From assembly GCA_035528905.1 (NCBI GenBank), contig DATKXU010000037.1, positions 1 to 64,000 on the forward strand: 64,000 bases of DNA, in the 5' to 3' direction. This document shows, piece by piece, positions 50,035 to 59,100 of the stretch. The DNA is from DATKXU01 sp035528905. Its GTDB lineage: Bacteria; Armatimonadota; UBA5829; DTJY01. Position numbers and translations under genes: made by a program. The notes beneath the pieces are model-generated. The model saw nothing but the letters and a program-made list of their open reading frames with translations. It was not told the DNA's origin and did no database searches. Position 1 is the stretch's first letter. Each line of letters starts with the position of its first letter.

Positions 50035-50751
50035 TCAGGGTTCCTGCATCATCCGGCGGAACTCAGGCGGGATTTCGAGCTTCGCAGTCCCGGCAGTGCA
50101 TACATCAATCGCCTCCGCTATTCCATGCAGGCGATGGTATGGAACCGTTACGATGAGCTCGTCCGGCTTGTAAGGCTTGGATCGCCTGGCTGTCCAGTCA
50201 AGGAAGGTGACGTTGATCTCCCCGGATACCAGCGGGTACGCCACGGCCATGTGGCACGCGGAACCGATCATCTCCATCTTCGGCGAGATGCCATCCCAGT
50301 AGGCTGCAAGCTGGATCAGGCGGCAAGCCTGCTCAGCGTTCACGATGAACAGACCCAGGTCGGGCATCTGCTCGGCTTTCTCCATCGGCGCGAGGATCAC
50401 ATTCTCGGCCAGTCCAAGCGGCGGCTGAGAAGCAAGCATCATCGCCCGGTTGAAGACAGCAATCGAGCAGAAGAGCTTCTCCCCATGAACGAGGAACTTC
50501 TTGAGCGCCTTGTCTGCCTCTCCCGCGGCTCTGGGCGCCAGCCCGAGATGCCATGCTCCCCCGGCGCAGGCCGCGTTCTCCTTCGTCAGGTTGATAGTCT
50601 TGCCATCGCGAGCATCGAGGAAAGCCTTGCACGCCCAATGTTTTCCCGGCTCAGCGTCCCTCGCGGGTTCCATGGAATACGTGATCGCGACAGGGCTGCC
50701 CTTCAGATTCAGAACGCCCTTCAGCCTTTGGGAGTACTCCTGCCACTTCAT
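50035..50751 (-). CDS. DUF169 family protein
   Basis: This 238-residue protein is of the DUF169 type: LKGSPVAITYSMEPA at residues 15-30, HWACKAFLDARDGKTINLTKENAACAGGAWHLGL, and VITPMEKAEQMPDLGLFIV-like ILAPMEKAEQMPDLGLFIV. Conserved cysteines (Cys in HWACKAF, ENAACAGGA, GSACHMAVAYP) suggest metal or substrate binding, but the function is unknown. GGAGG 7 nt before this ATG fixes the start over a longer reading. A hairpin at 50017-50033 lies immediately after the stop. Confidence 0.85.
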   Translation of the reverse strand: MKWQEYSQRLKGVLNLKGSPVAITYSMEPARDAEPGKHWACKAFLDARDGKTINLTKENAACAGGAWHLGLAPRAAGEADKALKKFLVHGEKLFCSIAVFNRAMMLASQPPLGLAENVILAPMEKAEQMPDLGLFIVNAEQACRLIQLAAYWDGISPKMEMIGSACHMAVAYPLVSGEINVTFLDWTARRSKPYKPDELIVTVPYHRLHGIAEAIDVCTAGTAKLEIPPEFRRMMQEP

Positions 50752-50985
50752 ATCTTCGCCTCCGAGTTCCATAGTGTGCACAGCTTCCATAACGTTCGCA
50801 CAGTGGTCTGTTTCGACATACGATCTCTCACAAGCCCGACACCGCTCGGAGTATAGCACAGTTGCGCTGCGCCGGTAAACGGCGATGTGGTTTTAGGGAC
50901 CGCATGCACGCGGTAAACTAGCCACGTGGGCTACTATATGGTGCCCGGCAATAGGTGGCACTCACCAGCAAATGGAGGCAGCAGA

Positions 50986-51447
50986 ATGGCGATCATCCTA
51001 AGAAGCGAGGCTTTCGAAGACGGCGGCAGCATACCAAGCAGGTATACATGCGATGGCGCGGGCATCTCGCCCCCTCTATCCTGGTCAGGGGTTCCGCATG
51101 AGGCGAGGAATCTCGCGCTCATCTGCGAGGACCCAGACGCGCCTAAGGGTGTTTTCACGCATTGGGTGGTCTTCAATATTCCACCCGACACCACGCAGCT
51201 TCCAGAAGACATACCACCGGCGAAAACGCTGAAAAGCGGCGCGAGACAGGGAACGAACAGCGTCCAGAGAATCGGGTACGTTCGGCTTTGTCCACCGAGC
51301 GGTGCGCATAGATACTACTTCAGACTCTATGCCCTTGATACGGAGCTTAACCTCCAGCCTGGGATCACCAAGGAAGAGCTGCTGGAGGCCATGCAAGGGC
51401 ATGTGGTGGCGGAAGCTCAAGTGATGGGCACATACGCTAGAGAATAG
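50986..51447 (+). CDS. PEBP/YbhB-YbcL family protein
   Basis: This 153-residue phosphatidylethanolamine-binding-like protein has the family motifs YTCDGAGISPPLSWSGVP, ICEDPDAPKGVFTHWVVFNIP and CPPSGAHRYYFRLYALD in order. The usual GPCPP is replaced by RLCPP. GGAGG lies 7 nt before the ATG. The role in bacteria is poorly defined; it is monocistronic here. Confidence 0.92.
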   Translation: MAIILRSEAFEDGGSIPSRYTCDGAGISPPLSWSGVPHEARNLALICEDPDAPKGVFTHWVVFNIPPDTTQLPEDIPPAKTLKSGARQGTNSVQRIGYVRLCPPSGAHRYYFRLYALDTELNLQPGITKEELLEAMQGHVVAEAQVMGTYARE

Positions 51448-51559
51448 CGGCTCGAACGCCGGGGGCTGGCATTGGCTGTACATCCGCGATGGCATTGCCC
51501 GACGGTGAGTGTGATGCGCGCAGAGCGAGCTCGAAGCGCGATTGGTGGCGCGCCAATGT

Positions 51560-51739
51560 CTAGTCGCGCAGTTTCGACAGGAAGCCCACCAGTGAGATGA
51601 ATATGACAACGAGCGCAGCCGCGACTATTGCCTGGACGTAAGCAGGCCGCTGACTGCCTGTCAGTCTCTCGACCACGAGCGCGGCCCCGGCTATCGCGAT
51701 CGCGCTCAACAGCACGTAGAACCATCGTATAGCTGTCAT
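51560..51739 (-). CDS. Small membrane protein with two transmembrane helices
   Basis: This 59-residue protein reads MTAIRWFYVLLSAIAIAGAA at the start with a second helix AIVAAALVVIFISLVGFL, ending KLRD. It is about 190 bp downstream of xseB, on the same strand. The family is not recognised; the coding status rests on the sensible two-helix layout. Confidence 0.5.
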   Translation of the reverse strand: MTAIRWFYVLLSAIAIAGAALVVERLTGSQRPAYVQAIVAAALVVIFISLVGFLSKLRD

Positions 51740-51933
51740 GCTACACCAACCGCGCGGCTGGAGCATCAACCGTGTCCCAGCCTGGAATCGCTATTCATAC
51801 TGCTGAGAATCACCAGGGCTACCTTACCACAATTGAAGCTACCTTGGCAATAGCCTATGTCCGTGCCTCAACGGAGGAATTCCACATCCTATGCTTCGCG
51901 CCGACCAGCCATTGCCATGCCCTCCGCGACCTC

Positions 51934-52164
51934 CTATACCTCATGAGGCTCGGTCCCTACAGAGCCATCCGGCCTCTTCGTTAGCACATCGAGACGCCCC
52001 CGTGCCTCAGCAAGCTGGCTTGAACATTGGCGGGCAAGCCTGATCCCTTCCTCGAATAGAAGCAGCGTTTCGTTCAAAGTACGCCCGCCGCCATCAAGCT
52101 CCCGCACAATCTCCTCCAGCCTCGCGATCGCCTGCTCGAAGGTGAGTTCGGCTTCCTTCTCCAT
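51934..52164 (-). CDS. xseB: Exodeoxyribonuclease VII small subunit
   Basis: This 76-residue protein has the typical LTFEQAIARLEEIVRELDGG and LLFEEGIRLARQCSSQLAEA segments. It binds XseA to form exonuclease VII, which degrades single-stranded DNA. It lies 1 bp after the xseA stop, so translation is coupled. Confidence 0.95.
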   Translation of the reverse strand: MEKEAELTFEQAIARLEEIVRELDGGGRTLNETLLLFEEGIRLARQCSSQLAEARGRLDVLTKRPDGSVGTEPHEV

Positions 52165-52165
52165 A

Positions 52166-53428
52166 CTAATCCCATCCTTCCCTCACTTCCTTGACCTCGG
52201 ATATCAGCTTGCCGCCCGATATCAGGGTCTCCGTCATATCTGCAGACGCAACGTCAGATACATGCCTGATTGTGGATCCGTCTTTCAGGTGCCGCACAAT
52301 GCCATATCCGCGGGCCAGAACCCCCAGCGGGCTGAGACTCTCCAGCCTGCCGGTGATTTCCGCCAGGCCTCTCTCACAGGAGGAGAGAATCGTCCTAGAG
52401 TTGTTCTCCAGCCGCTCCTCGGCGAGATCGAGCGACTGCCACCGCGCCTGGAGCATCCTCTCAGGATATCTCAGACTCGGCGAGCCAGCCAGCATGTCCA
52501 GGTCAGCGTGCTTCCGTGCAAGTAATGCATCAGCAGCCCCAACAATCGCGTCGGTCAGCGCTCGGATGCGAGCAGCAAGCTCCTGCCGATCCGGCACGAT
52601 CAGCTCAATAGCGGCCGATGGCGTCGGCGCTCGCAAATCCGCCGCGAAGTCCGACAAAGTATAGTCCGTTTCGTGGCCGATGGCGGAGACCAGAGGAGTA
52701 TCGCACGCAGCAATCGCACGCACGACCGGCTCACTGTTGAAGGCGCACAAATCCTCAATTGATCCCCCACCCCGTCCCAGCACGATAGCATCAATCCCGG
52801 GGAGCGAATCTGCCACCCGAAGCGACTCGACCACGCTGGCCTCGGAGCCCGTGCCCTGCATGAGAGCAGGCACGATCAAGATGTTGATGGACGGCATGCG
52901 CCGCCTAGCGATGGTGACCATATCCCGGAGGGCAGCCGCCGTCGGAGACGTAACAATTGCGATTCTCCTCGGGAAGCGCGGAATGGCTTGTTTGCGCGAT
53001 TTGTCGAAAAGGCCCTCGGATTGGAGCCTGCGCTTGAGCTCCTCGTAGGCAATGTAGAGCGTCCCGACCCCATCCGGCATGATCCTGCTGAGCACAAGCT
53101 GGTACTGTCCCTGCTTCTCATAGACAGCCACGCGGCCTTGAACCACCACGGCCACGCCGTCCCTCAGATCAAACCGTATCGAGTGCGTGTTGCTCTGCCA
53201 GACCACGCACCTTATCAGTGCAGATTCATCCTTCAGGCAGAAGTACACGTGCCCGGATGCGTGCCTTGTAAGGTTGCTGATCTCCCCGCGGACCCAAACG
53301 TCGCGGAATAGATCCTCGGCCTCGATCGCGGCTCGGATGCAGCGGGTCAAATCGGAAACCGAGAGCACCTGTGCGTGGGATGCCGGCTCCGGGCTTTCTG
53401 GACCGTAGTTGTGGGCCGTGTCTTGCAT
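52166..53428 (-). CDS. xseA: Exodeoxyribonuclease VII large subunit
   Basis: This is the catalytic subunit. The N-terminal OB domain reads VLSVSDLTRCIRAAIEAEDLFRDVWVRGEISNLTRHASGHVYFCLKD. The nuclease core includes AIVTSPTAAALRDMVTIARRR, VLGRGGGSIEDLCAFNSEPVVRAI and SAIGHETDYTLSDFAADLRAPTPSAA. The length from the chosen ATG is 420 residues. The start is uncertain: in-frame ATG or TTG codons exist up to 87 bp upstream, none with a convincing ribosome site; MQDTAHNYGP gives a family-like N-terminus. Confidence 0.93.
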   Translation of the reverse strand: MQDTAHNYGPESPEPASHAQVLSVSDLTRCIRAAIEAEDLFRDVWVRGEISNLTRHASGHVYFCLKDESALIRCVVWQSNTHSIRFDLRDGVAVVVQGRVAVYEKQGQYQLVLSRIMPDGVGTLYIAYEELKRRLQSEGLFDKSRKQAIPRFPRRIAIVTSPTAAALRDMVTIARRRMPSINILIVPALMQGTGSEASVVESLRVADSLPGIDAIVLGRGGGSIEDLCAFNSEPVVRAIAACDTPLVSAIGHETDYTLSDFAADLRAPTPSAAIELIVPDRQELAARIRALTDAIVGAADALLARKHADLDMLAGSPSLRYPERMLQARWQSLDLAEERLENNSRTILSSCERGLAEITGRLESLSPLGVLARGYGIVRHLKDGSTIRHVSDVASADMTETLISGGKLISEVKEVREGWD

Positions 53429-53584
53429 CTCCGTCTCGCTTCGCAGCATAGAGGAAGGCGACTGTAGAGCCTCCGCCGTTGCCGAAAGTATACGCTGTCC
53501 CCGGCCCATCGTCAAGCTGCACAGGTTCCAATTGCCGCACGAACGGGTAAAAGTAGCTAAACAGAGAGAAGGAGGCTGCGGTCA

Positions 53585-53953
53585 ATGACAGACGCGATGG
53601 AACAGAGACGGTACATGATGCGATACGTTCTGCCGATTCTGGGGGCTGTCTGGGCAGCCATCATCATGCGGCGGCGTGCAAGACGCTGGGCTGGCGCCGA
53701 GCAATCAAAGGAAGCAATGCTTCTCAGGCAGTCCAACCTCGATCTCCACGACGCAGTAAGCAGAGCACTGAAATACGTCCCCGGGACGCCGGTGGAAGTC
53801 GAGCTTGGCGAAGAGCACGGCATGCCTGTCTGGGAAGTCGAAATCGTCCCCAGAAAAGGCGGACCCAATAGAGAAGTGCTGGTGGATGCCAAGACCGGGG
53901 ATGTACTGGAGATGAAAGCCGAGATCGGCGAGGCTCCCGCTTCTGGAGAGTGA
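53585..53953 (+). CDS. PepSY-domain membrane protein
   Basis: This 122-residue protein has an N-terminal transmembrane helix (MRYVLPILGAVWAAIIMRRR) followed by a single PepSY-like domain (LHDAVSRALKYVPGTPVEVELGEEHGMPVWEVEIV through REVLVDAKTGDVLEMK). PepSY domains are linked to inhibition of peptidases or to envelope localisation. It is the first gene of a four-gene plus-strand operon. AGAGAAGGAGG lies upstream of the ATG. Specific function unknown. Confidence 0.85.
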   Translation: MTDAMEQRRYMMRYVLPILGAVWAAIIMRRRARRWAGAEQSKEAMLLRQSNLDLHDAVSRALKYVPGTPVEVELGEEHGMPVWEVEIVPRKGGPNREVLVDAKTGDVLEMKAEIGEAPASGE

Positions 53954-53958
53954 CTGCA

Positions 53959-54891
53959 TTGATAGTGACTGTGACGCTGAATCCGGCTGTAGACGAGACT
54001 CTCACCGTCCAGCGTCTTCAACTCGGGGAGACAAACCGGATTCACGAGACAGACATAGACCCCGGCGGCAAGGGACTGAATGTAGGCCGGGCCGTGAAGC
54101 GCCTGGGACGGCCGGCGGTTGTGATAGCATTCGTCGGCGGCGAGACAGGCCAATTCATCAGGAACCGCCTCGAACGAGAGAACGTCGAAACAGACCTGGT
54201 AGAGATCGAGGAGCCCACTCGCGTGAACATCAGTGTCCTCGATGAATCCACCGGCATCCAGACAAACCTGCATCACGACGGCCCGACTGTCGGCCCGGCC
54301 GACCTGCACGCTGTAGAGGCCAAAATCGAGGAGTGGCTGCCGGAGGCGGTTGTGGCGGTTCTGGGAGGCAGCCTGCCGCCGGGGGCGCCGGCCGATACCT
54401 ACGCCCGTCTCATTGAATCGCTGCGGGCAAATGACGTGAGGACGATCCTGGACACCAGCGGGGCGGCATTGGCCGAGGGCATCAAGGCCCGCCCCCATAT
54501 GATCAAGCCGAACCTTCGTGAGGCCCGCGAGCTTCTTGGGCGCACAATCGAGACGGACGAGGATGTACTGCAGGCGGCGCGCGAGCTGGTGGACCGAGGC
54601 GTCGGCGCCGTCGTCTTGTCTATGGGGAGGAGAGGCGCAATCGCGGCAAGTCCCGAAGGCGCATGGAAAGCCGTCCCTCCCGAGGTTACCACGGACAGCA
54701 CAATCGGCGCGGGCGACTCTATGGTTGCCGGCCTTGCCATAGGCGTATACGAGCATTCGAGTCTGGCTGAGGGCTTGGCGCTTGGAACGGCCGCCGCTGC
54801 TGCGACCGTCACGACGCCGGGCACTGAACTCTGCCGTGCCGAGGATGTCCAGGCCCTTCTGCCAAGAGTAAAGGTGGAACGACTTCAATGA
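53959..54891 (+). CDS. 1-phosphofructokinase-type PfkB sugar kinase
   Basis: This PfkB-family kinase has 310 residues: N-terminal MIVTVTLNPAVDETLTV, DIDPGGKGLNVGRAVKRLG, KPNLREARELLG and the catalytic-base motif TIGAGDSMVAGLAIG near residue 250. It best resembles 1-phosphofructokinase (FruK) or tagatose-6-phosphate kinase (LacC). A TTG start is chosen: it gives the family N-terminus and has GGAGAG 8 nt upstream. The GTG that overlaps the PepSY stop is an alternative. No PTS genes are nearby. Its stop overlaps the next start by 4 bp. Confidence 0.9.
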   Translation: MIVTVTLNPAVDETLTVQRLQLGETNRIHETDIDPGGKGLNVGRAVKRLGRPAVVIAFVGGETGQFIRNRLERENVETDLVEIEEPTRVNISVLDESTGIQTNLHHDGPTVGPADLHAVEAKIEEWLPEAVVAVLGGSLPPGAPADTYARLIESLRANDVRTILDTSGAALAEGIKARPHMIKPNLREARELLGRTIETDEDVLQAARELVDRGVGAVVLSMGRRGAIAASPEGAWKAVPPEVTTDSTIGAGDSMVAGLAIGVYEHSSLAEGLALGTAAAAATVTTPGTELCRAEDVQALLPRVKVERLQ

Positions 54892-55352
54892 TGCATAACC
54901 GGTTGATCCGGAAGATCCTGCTCGCAACCGACGGATCCGAACTCGCCATGCGTGCCGGCCGCTATGCCGCAGAGATAGCGGGATGCACTGGAGCGGACGT
55001 GACCATCTTGAATACAGCCGAGGTATCGGGCGTCACGGAATTCGTCACCTATTCAATCGAAGCCGGCAGGAAGCCTTCCCAGCAGCGGGAAACCGGTGAG
55101 GACATCGTCGAGAAGGCCAGAAAGCCGTTTCTCGACACAGGCGTGCCAACGCACACCAAGATTATAGAAGGCTATGCGGCGGAGGTTATCCTGGGAGAGG
55201 CGGAGGACGGCAAGTATGACCTGATCGTAATGGGAAGCCGTGGTGCCGGTATGGGACTCATCAGGCGGGTAGTCTTCGGCCTCGGCAGCGTCGCCGAGCG
55301 GGTCATCGCCAACGCGCCCTGCCCAGTTCTCGTAGTGCGGGGTGAAGACTAA
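54888..55352 (+). CDS. Universal stress protein (UspA family)
   Basis: This 154-residue single Usp domain has KILLATDGSELAMRAGRYAAEIA at the start and the ATP-binding motif GSRGAGMGLIRRVVFGLGSVAERV near residue 122. It overlaps the PfkB gene by 4 bp and is followed by a dehydrogenase gene, consistent with an operon for energy or stress metabolism. A second Usp gene at 63291-63731 is of the same type. Confidence 0.93.
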   Translation: MMHNRLIRKILLATDGSELAMRAGRYAAEIAGCTGADVTILNTAEVSGVTEFVTYSIEAGRKPSQQRETGEDIVEKARKPFLDTGVPTHTKIIEGYAAEVILGEAEDGKYDLIVMGSRGAGMGLIRRVVFGLGSVAERVIANAPCPVLVVRGED

Positions 55353-55353
55353 T

Positions 55354-56403
55354 ATGACATCAACACTGCAGCAGGAAACCATCAAGCGTGAAGCGGAGGC
55401 CCAGGCCGTCTTTTTCGAAACCGAGGATTGGGAGAGGCGGTTTATCAAGCTCAGTCCTCTCCAAGACCTGGGGCCGCGTGTCTACGGCGAGCGGCTGGCG
55501 GAGGATACGGCGAAGCTTGCTGAGGATGCCGAGCTTGTTTCAGTGTTCATCTACTCCGAGATCAGCAAGGCGGTACTGGACAAGCTGCCGAAACTGCGGT
55601 TCATCGCAACGCGCTCTACGGGCTATGACCATATTGACCTCAAGGAGTGCCGGCGGCGCGGCATCGCCATCAGCAACGTGCCGTATTACGGCGAAAACAC
55701 GGTTGCCGAGCACGCCTTTGGGCTGATCCTATCGCTTTCCCGCAAGATCTACAAGGCATACCTGAGGACCACCAGGCTCGATTTTTCGCTCGAGGGACTT
55801 ATGGGTTTCGACTTGAAAGAGAAGACGATGGGAGTGGTGGGCGCCGGCCGGATAGGGCTGCACGTCGTCCGGATAGCAAAGGGCTTCGGCATGAACGTGC
55901 TTGTGTACGATGTCCGGCAGGAGCTGCTGCTCGCCGAGGTACTCGGATTCGCGTACGCGCCGTTCGAAGAGCTGCTCAAGAGCTCGGATGTGATCAGCCT
56001 CCACGTGCCCCTGAACAAAGCGACCCATCACATGGTAAACCGGGACAACATCGGCCTGATAAAACGCGGCGCGCTGCTCATCAACACGTCCAGAGGGGCT
56101 GTGGTGGAGACCGAGGCTCTTATCTCCGCGCTGAACGAGGGAATCATCGCGGGAGTAGGTCTGGATGTCTTCGAGGGCGAGGAATCCATCAAGGAGGAGA
56201 CCGAGCTGCTGGTTCAGGGCCTGCCCGGCGATAAGATGAGGGAAATTCTTCTCAGCTACGCCCTTCTGCATCGGGAAAACGTCGTAATCACCCCTCACAT
56301 CGCCTTCTACAGCCAGGAAGCCCTCCAGCGCATTATGCAGACTACGCAGGAGAACATCCTGGGTTTTCTCGGAAGCCGGCCGGTGAACGTGGTGGTGGGG
56401 TGA
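55354..56403 (+). CDS. D-2-hydroxyacid dehydrogenase (D-lactate dehydrogenase-like)
   Basis: This 349-residue NAD-dependent dehydrogenase has substrate-domain ATRSTGYDHIDLKEC, Rossmann motif MGVVGAGRIGLHVVRIAKGFG, catalytic Arg in INTSRGAVVETEAL, Glu in GLDVFEGEE and His in ITPHIAFYSQEAL. The pattern is close to fermentative D-lactate dehydrogenases. The ATG lies 1 bp after the usp stop; GGGGTGA about 8 nt upstream is a plausible ribosome site within the usp end. It probably completes the PepSY-pfkB-usp-ldh operon, suggesting sugar fermentation under stress (inference). Confidence 0.92.
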   Translation: MTSTLQQETIKREAEAQAVFFETEDWERRFIKLSPLQDLGPRVYGERLAEDTAKLAEDAELVSVFIYSEISKAVLDKLPKLRFIATRSTGYDHIDLKECRRRGIAISNVPYYGENTVAEHAFGLILSLSRKIYKAYLRTTRLDFSLEGLMGFDLKEKTMGVVGAGRIGLHVVRIAKGFGMNVLVYDVRQELLLAEVLGFAYAPFEELLKSSDVISLHVPLNKATHHMVNRDNIGLIKRGALLINTSRGAVVETEALISALNEGIIAGVGLDVFEGEESIKEETELLVQGLPGDKMREILLSYALLHRENVVITPHIAFYSQEALQRIMQTTQENILGFLGSRPVNVVVG

Positions 56404-56446
56404 AACCAGGGCGGCCCCTACAAGCGCCTTGGGCGTCTCCAGGGCA

Positions 56447-58915
56447 TTATCGGCCGCGTGTTCCGACGCCCCGGGCGGCGAGGCGGCGTTCTTCTTCCTC
56501 TTCTTTCTTCTCCTCGGCGGGGGCTATGCCGTACTCTTTCAGCTTCTCCGCGAACTCCTGAAGCTTGCGGTTGACGCGGCCGTGGACGCTGTCCGGCGGG
56601 TAAGTGCCCTGCGCGTCCTTCTCCCCCGCCGCAATGCCCGTGAGGATTTCGATCCCCTCGTCTATCGTTTTGACCGGCCACACATGGAATGTGCCTTGGC
56701 GCACCGCGTCTACGACCTCTTCCTTGAGCATCAGGTGCCGCACATTCTGGTGTGGGATCATCACGCCCTGACTCCCGGTGAGCCCCTTCGCCTTGCAGAC
56801 CTCGTAGAAGCCTTCTACCTTCTGGATGACTCCGCCGATCGGCTGGATTTCGCCATTCTGATTGACGGAGCCTGTAACCGCGATGTCCTGCCTTATCGAG
56901 AGATCCGCCAGGCTGGAGAGCAGTGCGTAAAGCTCCGTGCTGGAGGCGCTGTCGCCCTCGACCTCTTCATAAAGCTGCTCGAACGTCAGGCTCGCGCCGA
57001 GCGGAAGCGGCCTGTCCTCGGCGTACTTGCCCGCCATGTACCCGGAGAGGATCAGTACTCCCTTATGGTGGATCGGGCCGCTCATCTTCGTCTCGCGCTC
57101 GATATTCGTGACGCCGGTCTTGCCGATGTAGGTGCGGGCGGTTATGCGGGACGGGCGGCCGAATGTGTAGTCGCCGATGCTGTACACGGAGAGCCCGTTC
57201 ACCTGGCCGACCTTCGCACCCTCCGTGTCTATCATGATCACGCCTTCCTCGATCAGCTCCTGAATCTTCTGCTCGATCAGGTTCGAGCGGTACACCTTCT
57301 CATCTATCGCCTTTTGTACGTCCCCGGCCATTACGTACTTGTTTCCGTTCTGCGCCGCCCAGTAGCTCGATTCGCTGACCATATCGGCGATCTCGATAAA
57401 CCGGGTCGAGAGCTTCTCTTTGTCCTGGATCAGGCGGGAGCCGTATTCGACGATCTTCGCGACGCCGGTCTTGTGGAACGGCCTCAGATTGGCCTCCCGG
57501 ATTCGCGCATTGATGAACTGAGCGTATTTCTCGATGTGCTCATCCGAGCGGCTCATTTCTGTGTCGAAATCCGCCTTGACCTTGAAGAGCTTCCGGAAAT
57601 CCTCCTCGAAGGCGTATAGCAGATGGTAGATGTATGGACTGCCAATCAGGATGACCTTCACCTTCACGGGGATCGGCTCCGGCTTCAACGTAGACGTGGG
57701 GATAAGGCCATAGTACTCCGCGATGTTCTCTATTCGGGCCTCGCTGCTTCGGAGCGTTCGTTTCAAGGCATCCCATGACATGGAATTGGTAAGGACATCC
57801 ATGGCCTGCAGTATGAGATAGCCGCCATTCGCCTTATGCAGCGCGCCCGCCTTGATTTGCGTAAAGTCGGTCACCAGCGCGCCAAGCCGCGCCCTGAAAT
57901 CCACCCGACCGATCAGGTTATAGTAGGTTGGGTTGTTCTCGCATACGACTGGGGCACCCTGCTGGTCCTGATTGTCCACGATTAGATTGACCTTGTACCT
58001 ATCGAACGACGGCTCTGGCACCAGGCCCTCAAGCCCTGGGATCGCCAACTTGGGCCTTTCCTTCGCCTTGAAATCCTCCAGGCTGTCCATCATGTTGGCC
58101 TGGACCTGCTGGAGATAATCAATGACCTCGTCGTATTCCCGGTACTTGGTTCTCAGCTCGTCGAGCGGATGGCCGACTGCGAACATACCAACCTCCCGAT
58201 CCAACTGCTCGATTGCATCGCTGCTCCCCTTTTCCAACTTCCGAGCCTTTGCCAAGCCCTGCTGGATCAGGTCTTGAAGCTCCTGGCTGCGTCTCTCAAT
58301 CTCTGCTCGCTGAGACCCGGGCAAACGCTCGAAGTCTTCCCTGGAAATCGGCTTCCCATGCACCAGAGGGATTGTCACGATCCCAATCTGCGTCATTTCG
58401 ATGGCGAGGTCCAATTTCCCAGCCTCCCGCTCAAGCCCGCTCAGCATCCGGCTGCGCTCCTGCTGCACCTCGTTCAGTATGTCATTCTTCCGCTTCTCGT
58501 AATTCTCGCTCTCGAAGGCACGGGGAATCTCCGTCTTGGCGGCCTCTACCAGCTCATCCATGTCCTTTACGAGCTGGCATCCCATCCCGGCGGGAAGTAT
58601 TATCGCATCGGGGCTATCGGATTCCTTGAAGTTGTGCACGTAGCACAGATCGTCGGGCACCGGCTCCTTCTTGGCCTGCTCTGTGACGAAAGCCTGAACA
58701 GTCTTACTCCTCCCGGTACCCGTAAGCCCGGCAACGAAGAGGTTGAACCCGTGTGTCTTTATATCGAAACCGAACTGGATGGCGCTGACTCCTCTGTCCT
58801 GACCAACAGTCCCCAGCAGCTCTTCGACCTCGTCCGTCGTCTCAAACTTGAACCGGTTTGGGTCGCAGAAGTTCCTCAATTGCTCTGCCGGAACTTCCGG
58901 ATATTGCCGTGCCAT
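56447..58915 (-). CDS. Lon-like ATP-dependent protease (LonB/LonC, COG1067 type)
   Basis: This 822-residue soluble AAA+ protease of family S16 has Walker A VAGLTGTGRSKTVQA near residue 63, a long helical insert, and the ATPase core near PTYYNLIGRVDF and KANGGYLILQAMDVL. The Lon catalytic Ser is in EGDSASSTELYALLSSLADL (about residue 655) and the catalytic Lys in IGGVIQKVEGFYEVCK (about residue 698). There is no Lon N-domain and no membrane segment. GGGGGA 6-8 nt before this ATG fixes the start. It degrades damaged or regulatory proteins; targets unknown. Confidence 0.92.
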   Translation of the reverse strand: MARQYPEVPAEQLRNFCDPNRFKFETTDEVEELLGTVGQDRGVSAIQFGFDIKTHGFNLFVAGLTGTGRSKTVQAFVTEQAKKEPVPDDLCYVHNFKESDSPDAIILPAGMGCQLVKDMDELVEAAKTEIPRAFESENYEKRKNDILNEVQQERSRMLSGLEREAGKLDLAIEMTQIGIVTIPLVHGKPISREDFERLPGSQRAEIERRSQELQDLIQQGLAKARKLEKGSSDAIEQLDREVGMFAVGHPLDELRTKYREYDEVIDYLQQVQANMMDSLEDFKAKERPKLAIPGLEGLVPEPSFDRYKVNLIVDNQDQQGAPVVCENNPTYYNLIGRVDFRARLGALVTDFTQIKAGALHKANGGYLILQAMDVLTNSMSWDALKRTLRSSEARIENIAEYYGLIPTSTLKPEPIPVKVKVILIGSPYIYHLLYAFEEDFRKLFKVKADFDTEMSRSDEHIEKYAQFINARIREANLRPFHKTGVAKIVEYGSRLIQDKEKLSTRFIEIADMVSESSYWAAQNGNKYVMAGDVQKAIDEKVYRSNLIEQKIQELIEEGVIMIDTEGAKVGQVNGLSVYSIGDYTFGRPSRITARTYIGKTGVTNIERETKMSGPIHHKGVLILSGYMAGKYAEDRPLPLGASLTFEQLYEEVEGDSASSTELYALLSSLADLSIRQDIAVTGSVNQNGEIQPIGGVIQKVEGFYEVCKAKGLTGSQGVMIPHQNVRHLMLKEEVVDAVRQGTFHVWPVKTIDEGIEILTGIAAGEKDAQGTYPPDSVHGRVNRKLQEFAEKLKEYGIAPAEEKKEEEEERRLAARGVGTRGR

Positions 58916-59100
58916 GTGCTTTCCCCCAAGCTCGCCGGATTCCGGGCATGCAGCCGTTCTCAGAATACCCCGCAGTTTCACCCCGCGAAACCGCACTGAT
59001 GGCTGCGCAACCGGGCGATTGAACCGTTTTATGAGATGCCAAACGGGGTAATTCAGCGCAAGGGGTTGCTTGACTTCGGCCGCCGCTTCGGAGCTTCGGA

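Noticed and set aside
53557..54927. Long minus-strand frame opposite the PepSY and PfkB genes
   Set aside because: Both sense genes have strong motifs and coupled starts; the opposite frame spans their junctions without meaning.
56429..57619. 396-codon frame opposite the Lon-like protease
   Set aside because: The protease domain with its Ser-Lys dyad is on the other strand; the antisense frame is a shadow.
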